Source: an uncultured Microbacteriaceae bacterium (GTDB lineage: Bacteria; Actinomycetota; Actinomycetes; Actinomycetales; Microbacteriaceae). From it: a stretch of 64,000 nt of DNA. The notes beneath the pieces were generated by a model, which was not told the DNA's origin, did not search any database, and saw only the letters and a list, made by a program, of their open reading frames with translations. The stretch's first letter is position 1. Every line of letters starts with the position of its first letter. Below, piece by piece: positions 43,912 to 52,075 of this stretch. The position numbers and the translations under genes are program-made. The DNA lies in assembly GCA_903859205.1 (NCBI GenBank), contig CAIOLM010000043.1, positions 1 to 64,000 on the forward strand, written 5' to 3'.

Positions 43912-44007
43912 GAACACGCGCTTGCCCGCGACCTCGAACAGGTAACGGGAGCCGGTCACCGTGCCCGTGGCTCCGAAAAAACGAATGGATCGTTCGGGTT
44001 GCGTCAT
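43912..44007 (-). pseudogene. N-terminal fragment of an MBL-fold RNA exonuclease
   Basis: The reading frame starts IRFFGATGTVTGSRYLFEVA near the N-terminus, the characteristic beginning of metallo-beta-lactamase/beta-CASP exonuclease-type proteins, where the next residues should lead to VDCGLFQG. Here the frame leaves the family after about 32 codons and no zinc motif follows; the downstream DNA belongs to the convergent GNAT-like gene. A decayed remnant. Confidence 0.65.
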
Positions 44008-44103
44008 GGTTTGAGCCTATGCCTGGCTACCTTCGAGGACTGAAAATAGTGGACTAGATCGATATCAATGCCCGGGCGGTGTTCCAGCTCAAACTGTAAT
44101 GGT

Positions 44104-44832
44104 TTAGATGGCTTTGTCGAACAATCGCCTAAAGCCCGGATCTTGCTCGAGTACGAGCAAATCTGGTGACGCTCCACAAACGTCCTGAAGGACTCTGGGC
44201 AGGGCATCAAATAACGCACCAAACGCGTCGGCCTGACCACCACTACTGACCTTGTAAATCGTGGCTGCATCGACGCGACGTATTCGCTCGACAACCCCTC
44301 GACCGGAGGGTGCCCACGGAGTATCACTTCCGCCTTTCTTTCGAGGAATAACTTCAATGAGGACAGCCGTGTAGCCCTTATACAGAGGCAACTTGAGCAA
44401 GTCTTGGAAACGCGAGTGAAGTGCCTCGGCAGACGATGAGTTCATGGTGTTGAACTTGTTCTTGAGCTCGGCCATGACTGGCGTTGCGCGTTCACCGAAT
44501 GGCGCCTCATGGACGAGATCAACGACACCACCACTTTTGCCTGTGGACTTCCATCCAGGAAGCTTTCCGATTAACTCTTGATGGAAGTCACCGATGGCAT
44601 TTGCAAGCGACTTACCAACTTGCCGAGAGCGCTCTACCCCAAGCCACTCATTGGAGTTCAACCCGACAACGAGTCCAGACTCAAACAAGGCCGAGAACGG
44701 GTCAATTACGTTCTTGTGAGGATCCGCCTCGTTGACCGCTGCGTCAACACGCGCGACCAACCCCTTGACTGCATCGTACAAATCCTGATCATTTAGGAAA
44801 CCCAGGCCGTAGCCCCCCTGTCGAATACTCAT
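44104..44832 (-). CDS. Eco47II/Sau96I-like type II restriction endonuclease
   Basis: 242 residues. The plan resembles Eco47II-family enzymes (recognising GGWCC or GGNCC-like sites): LYDAVKGLVARVDAAV, NPFSALFE-like text as NVIDPFSALFESGL, and a PD-(D/E)xK-like core, VVDLVHEAP followed by MAELKNKFNTMN. Divergent from a C5-methyltransferase gene 87 bases away. Base composition is lower in GC than the neighbours, suggesting transfer. The recognition site is inferred from the family resemblance only. Confidence 0.82.
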   Translation of the reverse strand: MSIRQGGYGLGFLNDQDLYDAVKGLVARVDAAVNEADPHKNVIDPFSALFESGLVVGLNSNEWLGVERSRQVGKSLANAIGDFHQELIGKLPGWKSTGKSGGVVDLVHEAPFGERATPVMAELKNKFNTMNSSSAEALHSRFQDLLKLPLYKGYTAVLIEVIPRKKGGSDTPWAPSGRGVVERIRRVDAATIYKVSSGGQADAFGALFDALPRVLQDVCGASPDLLVLEQDPGFRRLFDKAI

Positions 44833-44879
44833 GGTTCATTCTTACAACCACGCGACACGAACGGTAGATAGTTGTGGAT

Positions 44880-44910
44880 TTGTAACCCTTGCCTATGCAA
44901 GGGTTATAAA
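44880..44910 (+). promoter_or_regulatory. MerR-type promoter/operator of the methyltransferase gene
   Basis: TTGTAA (44880-44885) and TATAAA (44905-44910) are separated by 19 bases, and a perfect 9-bp-arm inverted repeat, TAACCCTTG ... CAAGGGTTA (44883-44906), fills the spacer. A long 19-bp spacer with a palindrome is the hallmark of MerR-regulated promoters. The encoded methyltransferase has a MerR-like N-terminal domain that could bind here. Confidence 0.7.
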
Positions 44911-44919
44911 GTTTTTGTC

Positions 44920-46176
44920 ATGACACTACTTTCGATAAGCGACGCCAGCCGACAGCTCAACATTTCCGTCGACACTCTCCGTCGATGGGACAAGGGCGGC
45001 ATCATTCGAAGCCAGCGGAACAACCAAGGCCATCGTCTTTTTGACACTGACGAGATCGAGCGTGTGCAGAGGAAGTCGGCGACTCGGGACACAACCACAG
45101 ACCAGTTCGTGGTGTTGCGTGATGAACCAACACAGAGGTTTAAGGCCATCGACCTATTTGCTGGGGCAGGGGGAACAGCCCTCGGTCTTGACAACGCCGG
45201 ATTCGATCACCTCCTTCTCTCGGAGATAGATCCCCATGCTTCCGCAACCCTTCGCCAAAATCGGCCAAATTGGAACGTCGTGGAGGGCGATGTGGCTGCC
45301 ATCGATTTTCGGCCATTCGCAGGTGAGGCCGACTTGGTTGAAGGCGGCTTTCCGTGTCAGGCCTTTAGTTATGCAGGACACGGGCGAGGATTCGAAGACA
45401 CACGAGGAACACTCTTTTTCGAATTTGCTCGCGCGGTGAGCGAGGTGATGCCCAAAGTTTTCGTCGGAGAAAACGTCAAGGGTCTTCTTCGTCACGATGG
45501 CGGAAGGACACTTGACACGATGATTCGAGCCCTCCAAAGCATCCATGACTCGGAAGGCCGCCACTACCGTGTCGCGTTCAAAGTTCTTCGTGCTCAATAC
45601 ATGGACGTCGCCCAGAAACGAGAACGCCTAATCATTATCGGGGTGCGCAGCGACCTGGAATCCCCCATACTTTTCCCTCGGGAGCGCGACTATATTGTCA
45701 GCCTTTGGGAGGCGATTAGCCAATGCCCTCCATCTGCTGGGCAAGAATTTCCAGCCAAAAAGAAGGCCATTCTGGACATGGTCCCCCCCGGAGGGTACTG
45801 GCGAGATCTGCCTGAGGAACTTCAAAAGGATTTTCTCGGTGGCTCTTATCATCTTTCGGGAGGAAAGACAGGTATGGCTCGTCGGCTTTCGTGGGATGAG
45901 CCTTCGCTCACTCTGACTTGCAGCCCCGCGCAAAAACAGACGGAAAGATGCCACCCCGCCGAAACGCGACCGCTGACTCTCCGGGAGTACGCTCGCATCC
46001 AATCGTTCCCCGACAACTGGGAATTCAGCGGATCCCTTGCAGCGGGTTACAAGCAAATCGGCAATGCTGTCCCAGTGAACATGGCGTTCCATTTAGGTCG
46101 CGCTGTCCGGGCAATTCTGACCGGACAGAACCGAGATGAGTTCGAAGAGATAAGCGCTATAGAAAAAACTGGCTAA
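44920..46176 (+). CDS. C5-cytosine DNA methyltransferase with N-terminal MerR-like HTH
   Basis: 418 residues. Residues 1-50 (LSISDASRQLNISVDTLRRW, then DKGGIIRSQRNNQGHRLF) form a MerR-type winged helix. The methyltransferase follows: motif I DLFAGAGGTALGL, motif IV EGGFPCQAFS (catalytic Cys), VI GENVKGLL, VIII QKRERLIIIG and X YKQIGNAVPVNMA. It protects host DNA against the adjacent endonuclease. The fused DNA-binding domain, plus the palindromic 19-bp-spacer promoter, suggests it controls its own or the endonuclease gene. ATG at 44920, no ribosome site. Confidence 0.92.
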   Translation: MTLLSISDASRQLNISVDTLRRWDKGGIIRSQRNNQGHRLFDTDEIERVQRKSATRDTTTDQFVVLRDEPTQRFKAIDLFAGAGGTALGLDNAGFDHLLLSEIDPHASATLRQNRPNWNVVEGDVAAIDFRPFAGEADLVEGGFPCQAFSYAGHGRGFEDTRGTLFFEFARAVSEVMPKVFVGENVKGLLRHDGGRTLDTMIRALQSIHDSEGRHYRVAFKVLRAQYMDVAQKRERLIIIGVRSDLESPILFPRERDYIVSLWEAISQCPPSAGQEFPAKKKAILDMVPPGGYWRDLPEELQKDFLGGSYHLSGGKTGMARRLSWDEPSLTLTCSPAQKQTERCHPAETRPLTLREYARIQSFPDNWEFSGSLAAGYKQIGNAVPVNMAFHLGRAVRAILTGQNRDEFEEISAIEKTG

Positions 46177-46288
46177 TCCTCCTTCAGTTTCCGAGGAAGG
46201 ATTTGACGCCCCAGCTTCGAATTCCAGCTCGACGCGATGCGTCTCACTGCTCAGCCGTGGGCCCGGTAGGTTCATTCACCCACCCTGC

Positions 46289-46330
46289 AAAACGAAGAAG
46301 ACCCTCACAAGTGAGGGTCTTCTTCGTTTT
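46289..46330 (-). terminator. Terminator of tRNA-fMet
   Basis: A perfect 20-bp inverted repeat with a 2-base centre (AAAACGAAGAAGACCCTCAC / GTGAGGGTCTTCTTCGTTTT), immediately downstream of the tRNA. The stem runs to A/T pairs, so transcripts end in U residues. An imperfect ATCCTYCTTC hairpin at 46174-46200 may end the methyltransferase transcript. Confidence 0.88.
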
Positions 46331-46331
46331 G

Positions 46332-46405
46332 TTGCGGGGGCAGGATTTGAACCTACGACCTCTGGGTTATGAGCCCAGCGAGCTACCGAGCTGCTCCACC
46401 CCGCG
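46332..46405 (-). tRNA. tRNA-fMet (CAT), initiator
   Basis: A 74-base cloverleaf without an encoded CCA. The anticodon stem-loop CTGGG-CTCATAA-CCCAG has the three G-C pairs typical of initiators, the T-loop is GGTTCAAATCC, and the acceptor begins CGCGGGG opposite CCCCGCA, giving the unpaired C1-A72 that marks initiator tRNA. Confidence 0.95.
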
Positions 46406-46430
46406 TCGGTAGTTCTAGGTTACCAGAGGT

Positions 46431-46883
46431 TTAGAGGCGTCGACGACGAGCGCGGGTGACGACGGTCATTGCCCCGGCGCCCAGGGCGAGCAAGGAAACA
46501 CCCACGACTGCGGGAGCGAGTGGGTCGGTGTGGCCTGTATTGACCAGTGTTGCTTTTGGAGCCGAATCTTGTTGCCGGATCACCAAACGAACAGTGGCCT
46601 CTCTGGCAATGTTGTAATCGGAAAGCGTGCGGCCGTCTTCAAGCTGCTTGCCCGCAAAAATGAGGCGTTGCTGGTCAGGGCTTATGCCCTCTTTACCTTG
46701 AATCTTGCCTTTCACGTTTTCGACGTTGTCGCTCGGTTCGACGTCAATGGTGATGGTTTTACCTGTCAACGTCTTGATGAAAATCTGCATCGCCTGGGCA
46801 GGGACGGCCGCGAAAACGATGGCTGCAGTCGCAAGAGTCGTGGCGCACAGAAGCATGAGAGTGCGCCGCAAGGCAGACTTCAC
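46431..46883 (-). CDS. Secreted, LxxTG-anchored ubiquitin
   Basis: 150 residues. Signal peptide 1-31 (ends PAQA). Residues 32-103 are ubiquitin: [20 protein letters not shown], then [20 protein letters not shown] further on. By eye 58 of the first 72 positions equal human ubiquitin, including K6, K11, K27, K29, K33, K48 and the L8/I44/V70 patch; K63 is Arg. The cleavage site would leave ubiquitin Met1 as the mature N-terminus. The RLRGG tail is absent: QQDSAPKAT leads to LVNTG (113-117), a membrane helix and RARRRRL. It cannot be conjugated but could be wall-displayed. GTG start overlapping the upstream stop (GTGA). More AT-rich than neighbours. Confidence 0.95.
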   Translation of the reverse strand: MKSALRRTLMLLCATTLATAAIVFAAVPAQAMQIFIKTLTGKTITIDVEPSDNVENVKGKIQGKEGISPDQQRLIFAGKQLEDGRTLSDYNIAREATVRLVIRQQDSAPKATLVNTGHTDPLAPAVVGVSLLALGAGAMTVVTRARRRRL

Positions 46884-48007
46884 GAGCTGTGGCGCTTACG
46901 ACCTGCCAGCCCGAGGCCGAGAACGATCGCGAGGACAGCCAACCCGGCTGCCCATCCTGAGGCACCGGCGTCAAGTCCGGTGTTGGCAAGCTCGACGGTT
47001 CGCTTGTCGTAGGCGACGCAACTCAGGGCGTTATCGAACCGGGTGATGCTGCCCGCGACGGGGTCAGCCAGCCACATTCGACCGGCTCGGTCGAAGACAA
47101 TTCCTTCGGGCCGCTGAAGAGTGCTCATTGGGCCGGCAAGCGCTGCCAGGTAAGCCGCGCCTGCGCCGCTGGCTTCGGGAGCGAACTGCACCACGGGATA
47201 GAAGTCACCGTTCGAGTTACCGGTCACGACCAGTGTGCCGAGGCACCCATAAGCGACGTAGTCTTCGCCGCCGAGTCCATTCGTGGGTGGGCTGGTGCCC
47301 GCGACAGTAGTGACGGGTGTTGGCGTCAGTGTGGGCGGGGTGTTCACGTCGCCGTGACCTTCGACATCAGCGAAGGCGATTTGTGTCATCCCACCGAAGC
47401 CGTGCGATTCGGTTACCGCGAAGTTTTCATCGCCGATCGCAATGCCCGAGGGCGAGACCACGTCGAGACGAACAAAGGCGTACAGGGCGAGGCTCGGCGA
47501 AACCTTGTAGACCTCAACGACACCATTTGTGTTTGCCGCGACGTACAGGTAATCACCGTGAAGTTTGGCGTCAGACGGAAAGGGCGAGCTCACGCTCGAC
47601 GTCATCAAAACGTGAGCGCCGTTCTGGCAGCGGCTCAGCTCGCGCGCGGGCACGACGCCGACCCCGCCCGGACCGGTCGCAACGTAGGCGTTGCCATTTG
47701 AGTCGAAATCGAACCCAAAAAGAGCACGTGCGTATTCGTCGGCGGCGTCAAAGACGATGCACTCGCTGACGGAATCGACATCGCCCTGGTCATCGAGTAC
47801 GAGGTGGCGAAGGCGACCAGAAATCGTGCCTTCCCACAGGTCGCCATTTTGGTCGACGGCCAAGCTGAACGGCACGTCGCCCTGGCCTGAAGACGATGGG
47901 GTGAACGAATAGCTGGGCGATACGTCAAAAGCGTCTGCGCTTGCCGGTGCACAACTCATCGCAATGATTGCGAGGGCACCCAGGGCTCCAGCGATGAGTT
48001 TGCGCAT
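46880..48007 (-). CDS. Exported propeller-like protein with LANTG sorting signal
   Basis: 375 residues: signal peptide (about 1-24), then repeats such as [31 protein letters not shown] and [20 protein letters not shown], typical of NHL/SMP-30-like beta-propellers. A C-terminal LANTG (340-344), hydrophobic helix and RKRHSS form a sortase signal. It starts 9 bases after the UPF0182 stop and overlaps the ubiquitin gene by 4 bases, so the three genes look like one operon. A wall-displayed binding protein is likely; the ligand is unknown. Confidence 0.82.
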   Translation of the reverse strand: MRKLIAGALGALAIIAMSCAPASADAFDVSPSYSFTPSSSGQGDVPFSLAVDQNGDLWEGTISGRLRHLVLDDQGDVDSVSECIVFDAADEYARALFGFDFDSNGNAYVATGPGGVGVVPARELSRCQNGAHVLMTSSVSSPFPSDAKLHGDYLYVAANTNGVVEVYKVSPSLALYAFVRLDVVSPSGIAIGDENFAVTESHGFGGMTQIAFADVEGHGDVNTPPTLTPTPVTTVAGTSPPTNGLGGEDYVAYGCLGTLVVTGNSNGDFYPVVQFAPEASGAGAAYLAALAGPMSTLQRPEGIVFDRAGRMWLADPVAGSITRFDNALSCVAYDKRTVELANTGLDAGASGWAAGLAVLAIVLGLGLAGRKRHSS

Positions 48008-48016
48008 AACTACCGG

Positions 48017-50887
48017 CTACTTCGATGCAGCGATTGCACGCGCGAGGGCTGCGGTCAGCTGGGCATCCGCCTTGCCGAACGCCGCCCAGTCACCCGAGAT
48101 GCGAGCGGCTTCACGAGCCTTGAGCGCGGTGTTGGCATCAGCCAACGCCTGTTTCAACGCACTGTTGCTCGGAGTTGGCTTAACCGTGCCGCCACCGGTG
48201 TCGGGATTCGACGGGGTGTCGTTGGTCGGCTGGTCGACACCCGAGTTGCCGCCGAACAGCACATCGAGCGCGGCCGGCAGAGTCGACTCGAAAGCGATGC
48301 GGTCACCGAAAGCAACCAGAATCTTCTTGAGCAGCGGGTAGCTGGTGTTACCCGTTGACTTCACATAAACAGGCTGAACGTAAAGCAGGCCGCCACCGAC
48401 GGGCAGGGTCAACAGGTTGCCCTTGAGCACGTCGGTCGAGCCCTGGCTGAGCAGGTTGAGCTGCTGTGAAACCACAGGGTCGGCGTTGAAGTTGTTCTGC
48501 ACCTGACCGGGGCCGGGCACCGTGACATCCTTGGGCAAAGTCAGCATGCGCAGCTGGCCATACGACTTGGAAACGGTTCCCTTGGTGGCACCGGCATCTG
48601 AGTCGACAACCAAGTAGCCGGTGAGAACGTTACGGCTGTTGGTTCCGCTGGCGTTGGGAATGAACGTCGAGTACAGCGAGAACGCCGGAGCCTTCTGTCC
48701 GGGCACCTTCATGGTCAGGTAGTACGGCTGCTGAAGAACCTGTGTTCCGGCAGGGGCGGCCGGGTCGTTCGGGGTGGTCCACGAGTCGTCTTGCGAGTAG
48801 AACGAACCCGGGTCGGTCACGTGGTACGTGCCGAGGATGGCGCGCTGCGCCTTGAACAAGTCAGTCGGGTAGCGCACGTGGCTCATGAGCTGTGCCGACA
48901 TGTCAGAAACCGGCTTGAGGGTGCTCGGGTAGACCTTCGACCAGGCCTTCAGAATGGGGTCGGTGGCATCCCAGGCGTACAGCGTTACCTGCCCGGTGTA
49001 GGCGTCAACCGTTGCCTTGACCGAGTTGCGAATGTAGTTGATCGTGCCACGAGCAAACCCGGTGTTCGGGTTTTGCTGGTCAGCAATCACATTCGACAGG
49101 CTTTCCTGGCGCGAGTACGGGTATTGGTCGCTGGTTGTGTAGCCGTCGACGATCCAGACGATACGGCCGTCGACCACGCTGGGGTAAGGGTCAGAGTCGA
49201 GAGTCAGATACGGAGCGACCTTCTGCACGCGAAGTGCAGGATCACGGTCGTAAAGAATCTGCGACTTGTTGTTCACTGCGTCAGAAAGCAGAATCTCTTC
49301 GTTTCCGAACTTCAACGCATAGATCATGCGGGTGAAGAAGTTGTCGAGCACCGGTCCGCCGGTTCCCGAGTACGTCGTGTAGGTCTGCTGCTTGCCGTCT
49401 TGAGCGGGGTAGTCGAGCTCGACATCCTTGCCGCTGTTACCGCCAACAATCGAATATTCAGGCGAGGTCTCACCGAAATAGATGCGCGGCTCGAACTCGC
49501 CGAGCTTGCCCGTCGAGGGAATGCCCGCTTGCAAGAAGACCGGCTGGCCTTCAACAGTGCGCTCGGTTCCGTAGGCGGCAACCAGACCGTAACCGTGCGT
49601 GTAGACCAGCGTGTTGTTGTACCAGCTCGAGGTGGTCGAGTTCGTGGCGATGCCCTTTTGGTTGAGCTCACGCGCTGCAATCACGGTGTCTTGCGACTTG
49701 CCGTTGATGGCGTAGCGGTCTACGTCGAGATCCTGACGGAACGAGTAGTACTGCTTGAACTGCTCGAGCTGAGCGAACGAGTCGCTCACCAGTGCCGGGT
49801 CAATAATTCGGATGTTCGCCGTCGTCTCGGCGTCGGCGCGCAGAGCACCCGGGGTCGCCGTGGTCGTGGCCTTGTATGGGGTCGACTCGAGGGTGTTCAC
49901 ACCGTAAGCCGAGCGCGTGAAGTCGATGTTGCGCTCGATGTAAGGCTGCTCAAGCGAGCGCTCACTGGGGTCAACAACAAACTTCTGCATCACGAAGGGG
50001 TAACCCAGGCCGATGACAAGGGCGCTGACCAGCAGCAGCGCAACACCGACAACCGGCAAGCGCCACTTGCCGGTGAAAGCGGTGACGATGAATAGCAGGG
50101 CGACGAACCCGGCGATGATGGCCAGAATCTGGAGCGCGGGGATGGTCGCGTTTACCGTGGTGTAGCTCGCACCGGTGATCAGACCAGCGGGGTCGTTCAT
50201 GGTGGCGAACTGGTCGAAGTAAATGCTCACGCCCTGAAGAACGAGATAGACAGCCGCAGTGATGGCCAACTGGATCCGTGCTCCGCGCGCGATGCGCACC
50301 TCACGCGGCGCAAAGCTTATTGAGCCGTAAACCAGGTGCGTGAGAGTCGAAACGATGAAGGTCAGAATGACAACCGCCGAGAGGAACCCGATGAGCGCCT
50401 GATAGAAAGGCAGATCAAACAGGTAGAACGAGATGTCTTTGTGGAACTGCGGGTCGGTCGTGCCGGTCGGGCTGGAGTTGAAGAACAGCAGGGCATCCTG
50501 CCAATGACCCATGGTGGCCAAACCACCAAAGATTCCCAAAACCACCGGGATCACGATGGTGATGATTCGACGAACGGGGTCGATGGCTTGCTGGTAGCGA
50601 TCCATCTGGGCGCCCAAACGCGCGTAGACCGGACGAACGCGGTAGGCGATGTACATGCCCAACCACACCGAGAGAGCCATAATCGAGAACCCGAGCAAGA
50701 AGAATCCGGCGCCGGCGCCCCACATCGTCAGGAGCACGCCGGTAAAACCGATCTGCGAGTACCACAGGGTTTCGGTGAACAGGCTCTGGAAGATGCCGAA
50801 GGCGATGGCCAGCACGATGATGGCACCAACCACACTCACGCCAATGATGCGACGACGACGCTGACGCTGGAACACGGTGTTCGACAC
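48017..50887 (-). CDS. UPF0182 family membrane protein
   Basis: 956 residues. About seven N-terminal membrane helices (first RIIGVSVVGAIIVLAIAFGI, with TLWYSQIGFTGVLLTMW) are followed by a large extracytoplasmic region with VDPSERSLEQPYIERNIDFT and ISTGKLGEFEPRIYFGETSP-type motifs typical of UPF0182 (Rv3193c-like). The function is unknown. The C-terminus is Pro/Ser/Ala rich. The GTG start has GGGGAG upstream. It forms the edge of a block conserved with mycobacteria. Confidence 0.93.
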   Translation of the reverse strand: MSNTVFQRQRRRRIIGVSVVGAIIVLAIAFGIFQSLFTETLWYSQIGFTGVLLTMWGAGAGFFLLGFSIMALSVWLGMYIAYRVRPVYARLGAQMDRYQQAIDPVRRIITIVIPVVLGIFGGLATMGHWQDALLFFNSSPTGTTDPQFHKDISFYLFDLPFYQALIGFLSAVVILTFIVSTLTHLVYGSISFAPREVRIARGARIQLAITAAVYLVLQGVSIYFDQFATMNDPAGLITGASYTTVNATIPALQILAIIAGFVALLFIVTAFTGKWRLPVVGVALLLVSALVIGLGYPFVMQKFVVDPSERSLEQPYIERNIDFTRSAYGVNTLESTPYKATTTATPGALRADAETTANIRIIDPALVSDSFAQLEQFKQYYSFRQDLDVDRYAINGKSQDTVIAARELNQKGIATNSTTSSWYNNTLVYTHGYGLVAAYGTERTVEGQPVFLQAGIPSTGKLGEFEPRIYFGETSPEYSIVGGNSGKDVELDYPAQDGKQQTYTTYSGTGGPVLDNFFTRMIYALKFGNEEILLSDAVNNKSQILYDRDPALRVQKVAPYLTLDSDPYPSVVDGRIVWIVDGYTTSDQYPYSRQESLSNVIADQQNPNTGFARGTINYIRNSVKATVDAYTGQVTLYAWDATDPILKAWSKVYPSTLKPVSDMSAQLMSHVRYPTDLFKAQRAILGTYHVTDPGSFYSQDDSWTTPNDPAAPAGTQVLQQPYYLTMKVPGQKAPAFSLYSTFIPNASGTNSRNVLTGYLVVDSDAGATKGTVSKSYGQLRMLTLPKDVTVPGPGQVQNNFNADPVVSQQLNLLSQGSTDVLKGNLLTLPVGGGLLYVQPVYVKSTGNTSYPLLKKILVAFGDRIAFESTLPAALDVLFGGNSGVDQPTNDTPSNPDTGGGTVKPTPSNSALKQALADANTALKAREAARISGDWAAFGKADAQLTAALARAIAASK

Positions 50888-50940
50888 GAGACTCCCCTGG
50901 TTAACCGGTGAGCCAATCCTACGGCGCGTTAGCTGGGAGG

Positions 50941-52053
50941 TTACTTACTGCAGGTGGGCAGGGCATCTAGCGCTTTTGCGCGAGTTGAATCGGAGTCAGG
51001 CTGGGCGATGACTTTGAGAGCGGCAAGCGCGTCATCCATGGTCGACACCTTGAAAATGCGGATGCCCGCAGGAACGTGCCCGACGGCGTCGGCACAGTTC
51101 GGCGTCGGCACGAACATGTACTCGGCTCCGGCGTACTTTGCGCTGTACATCTTTTGACGGATGCCGCCGATGGGGCCGACTTGACCTGAGCTGTCAATGG
51201 TTCCCGTGCCGGCGACCGCACGACCGCCGGTCAGATTGCCGGGCGTGAGCTTGTCGAGCACACCGAGCGAGAACATGAGACCTGCGCTGGGCCCGCCCAC
51301 GTCATCGAGCTTGATGGTGACCTCGAACGGAAAGCTATAAACCGACGAACCAAGCACTTTAATCACGGGAGCTTGGGATCCATCGGCAGCTGGTTCAGAG
51401 AGCACTGGGGTGATGTCGGCCGTGTGCCGGATTGACTTGCGCAGGTAGACAAAACGCGCAGGCTTATCGACTCCATTGACCTTGAGAGCCGCACGCATCT
51501 CGACCACCGAAGAGACGACCGTGTCGTTGACACTCTCGACAATGTCGCCGACGTCGAGCTTGCCCGCTGCAGGTGAGCCGGCCAGTACTTTGTCGACGCG
51601 CACGTCACTGACGTCGTAGCCCAGGTGTGTGAAGGCAGCGGCAACCGCCTCTTTTTGAGAGTTCACCATTTCGGCGGTGTTCTCTTTGTCTTGGTCAGCG
51701 GTCGAGACATCGGGCGGGTACAGCAGATCCATGGGAACAACCGCGCGCTCGGGGCTCAGCCACGACAGCACAATGTCGCCGATGAGCGGGTGATGCTGCG
51801 GATTACCGGCAACATTCACCGTCAGCAGATCGAGCGAGCCCGTCGTGGGGTAGCTCGGCCCGCCGGTCACAGTAATCAACGGAACCTTGGTCTTGGTGCC
51901 GTCTGTGTTGGTGATGGTGGATGTGCCCAGAGTGTTCCAGCTCGGCCCGGGCATTTCGATGGCGAAGGGCATTGGTGAAACCAGGATGATCGCCCCGAGC
52001 ACCGCGGAGATGACCAGAAAGATGAGGCCACGACGCTTACGGGAAGAATTCAT
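50941..52053 (-). CDS. YlbL-like membrane PDZ/Lon-domain serine protease
   Basis: 370 residues: N-terminal membrane helix (10-30), PDZ domain (about 150-225: SPAAGKLDVGDIVESVNDT) and an S16 Lon-type proteolytic domain with catalytic Ser in VGGPSAGLMFSLG and Lys in GGIRQKMYSAK. It would act on extracytoplasmic substrates; the YlbL group is linked to SOS-induced inhibitor turnover in other bacteria. TAGGCT lies 6 bases before the ATG; only 22 bases separate it from the divergent zincin gene. Confidence 0.92.
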   Translation of the reverse strand: MNSSRKRRGLIFLVISAVLGAIILVSPMPFAIEMPGPSWNTLGTSTITNTDGTKTKVPLITVTGGPSYPTTGSLDLLTVNVAGNPQHHPLIGDIVLSWLSPERAVVPMDLLYPPDVSTADQDKENTAEMVNSQKEAVAAAFTHLGYDVSDVRVDKVLAGSPAAGKLDVGDIVESVNDTVVSSVVEMRAALKVNGVDKPARFVYLRKSIRHTADITPVLSEPAADGSQAPVIKVLGSSVYSFPFEVTIKLDDVGGPSAGLMFSLGVLDKLTPGNLTGGRAVAGTGTIDSSGQVGPIGGIRQKMYSAKYAGAEYMFVPTPNCADAVGHVPAGIRIFKVSTMDDALAALKVIAQPDSDSTRAKALDALPTCSK

Positions 52054-52059
52054 GTATCC

Positions 52060-52069
52060 AGCCTAAAGT
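52060..52069. promoter_or_regulatory. Overlapping divergent -10 boxes
   Basis: In a 22-base gap, TAGGCT on the minus strand (52065-52060) stands 6 bases from ATG 52053, and TAAAGT on the plus strand (52064-52069) stands 6 bases from GTG 52076. The boxes share two base pairs, so both genes look leaderless and their promoters should exclude each other. Confidence 0.6.
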
Positions 52070-52075
52070 GGTTGC

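Noticed and set aside
43750-44007. An intact 85-codon leftward gene.
   Set aside because: Only the first about 32 codons resemble a protein family; the rest is antisense to the GNAT-like gene, so it is listed as a fragment.
46431-46883. The ubiquitin gene as eukaryotic contamination or a chimeric assembly.
   Set aside because: The domain is in frame between a bacterial signal peptide and a sorting tail, overlaps the upstream gene by 4 bases and has no intron or poly-ubiquitin repeat. Read-level confirmation is still needed.
48791-50095. A 434-codon frame opposite UPF0182.
   Set aside because: Pure antisense shadow; Arg/Val-rich composition without motifs.
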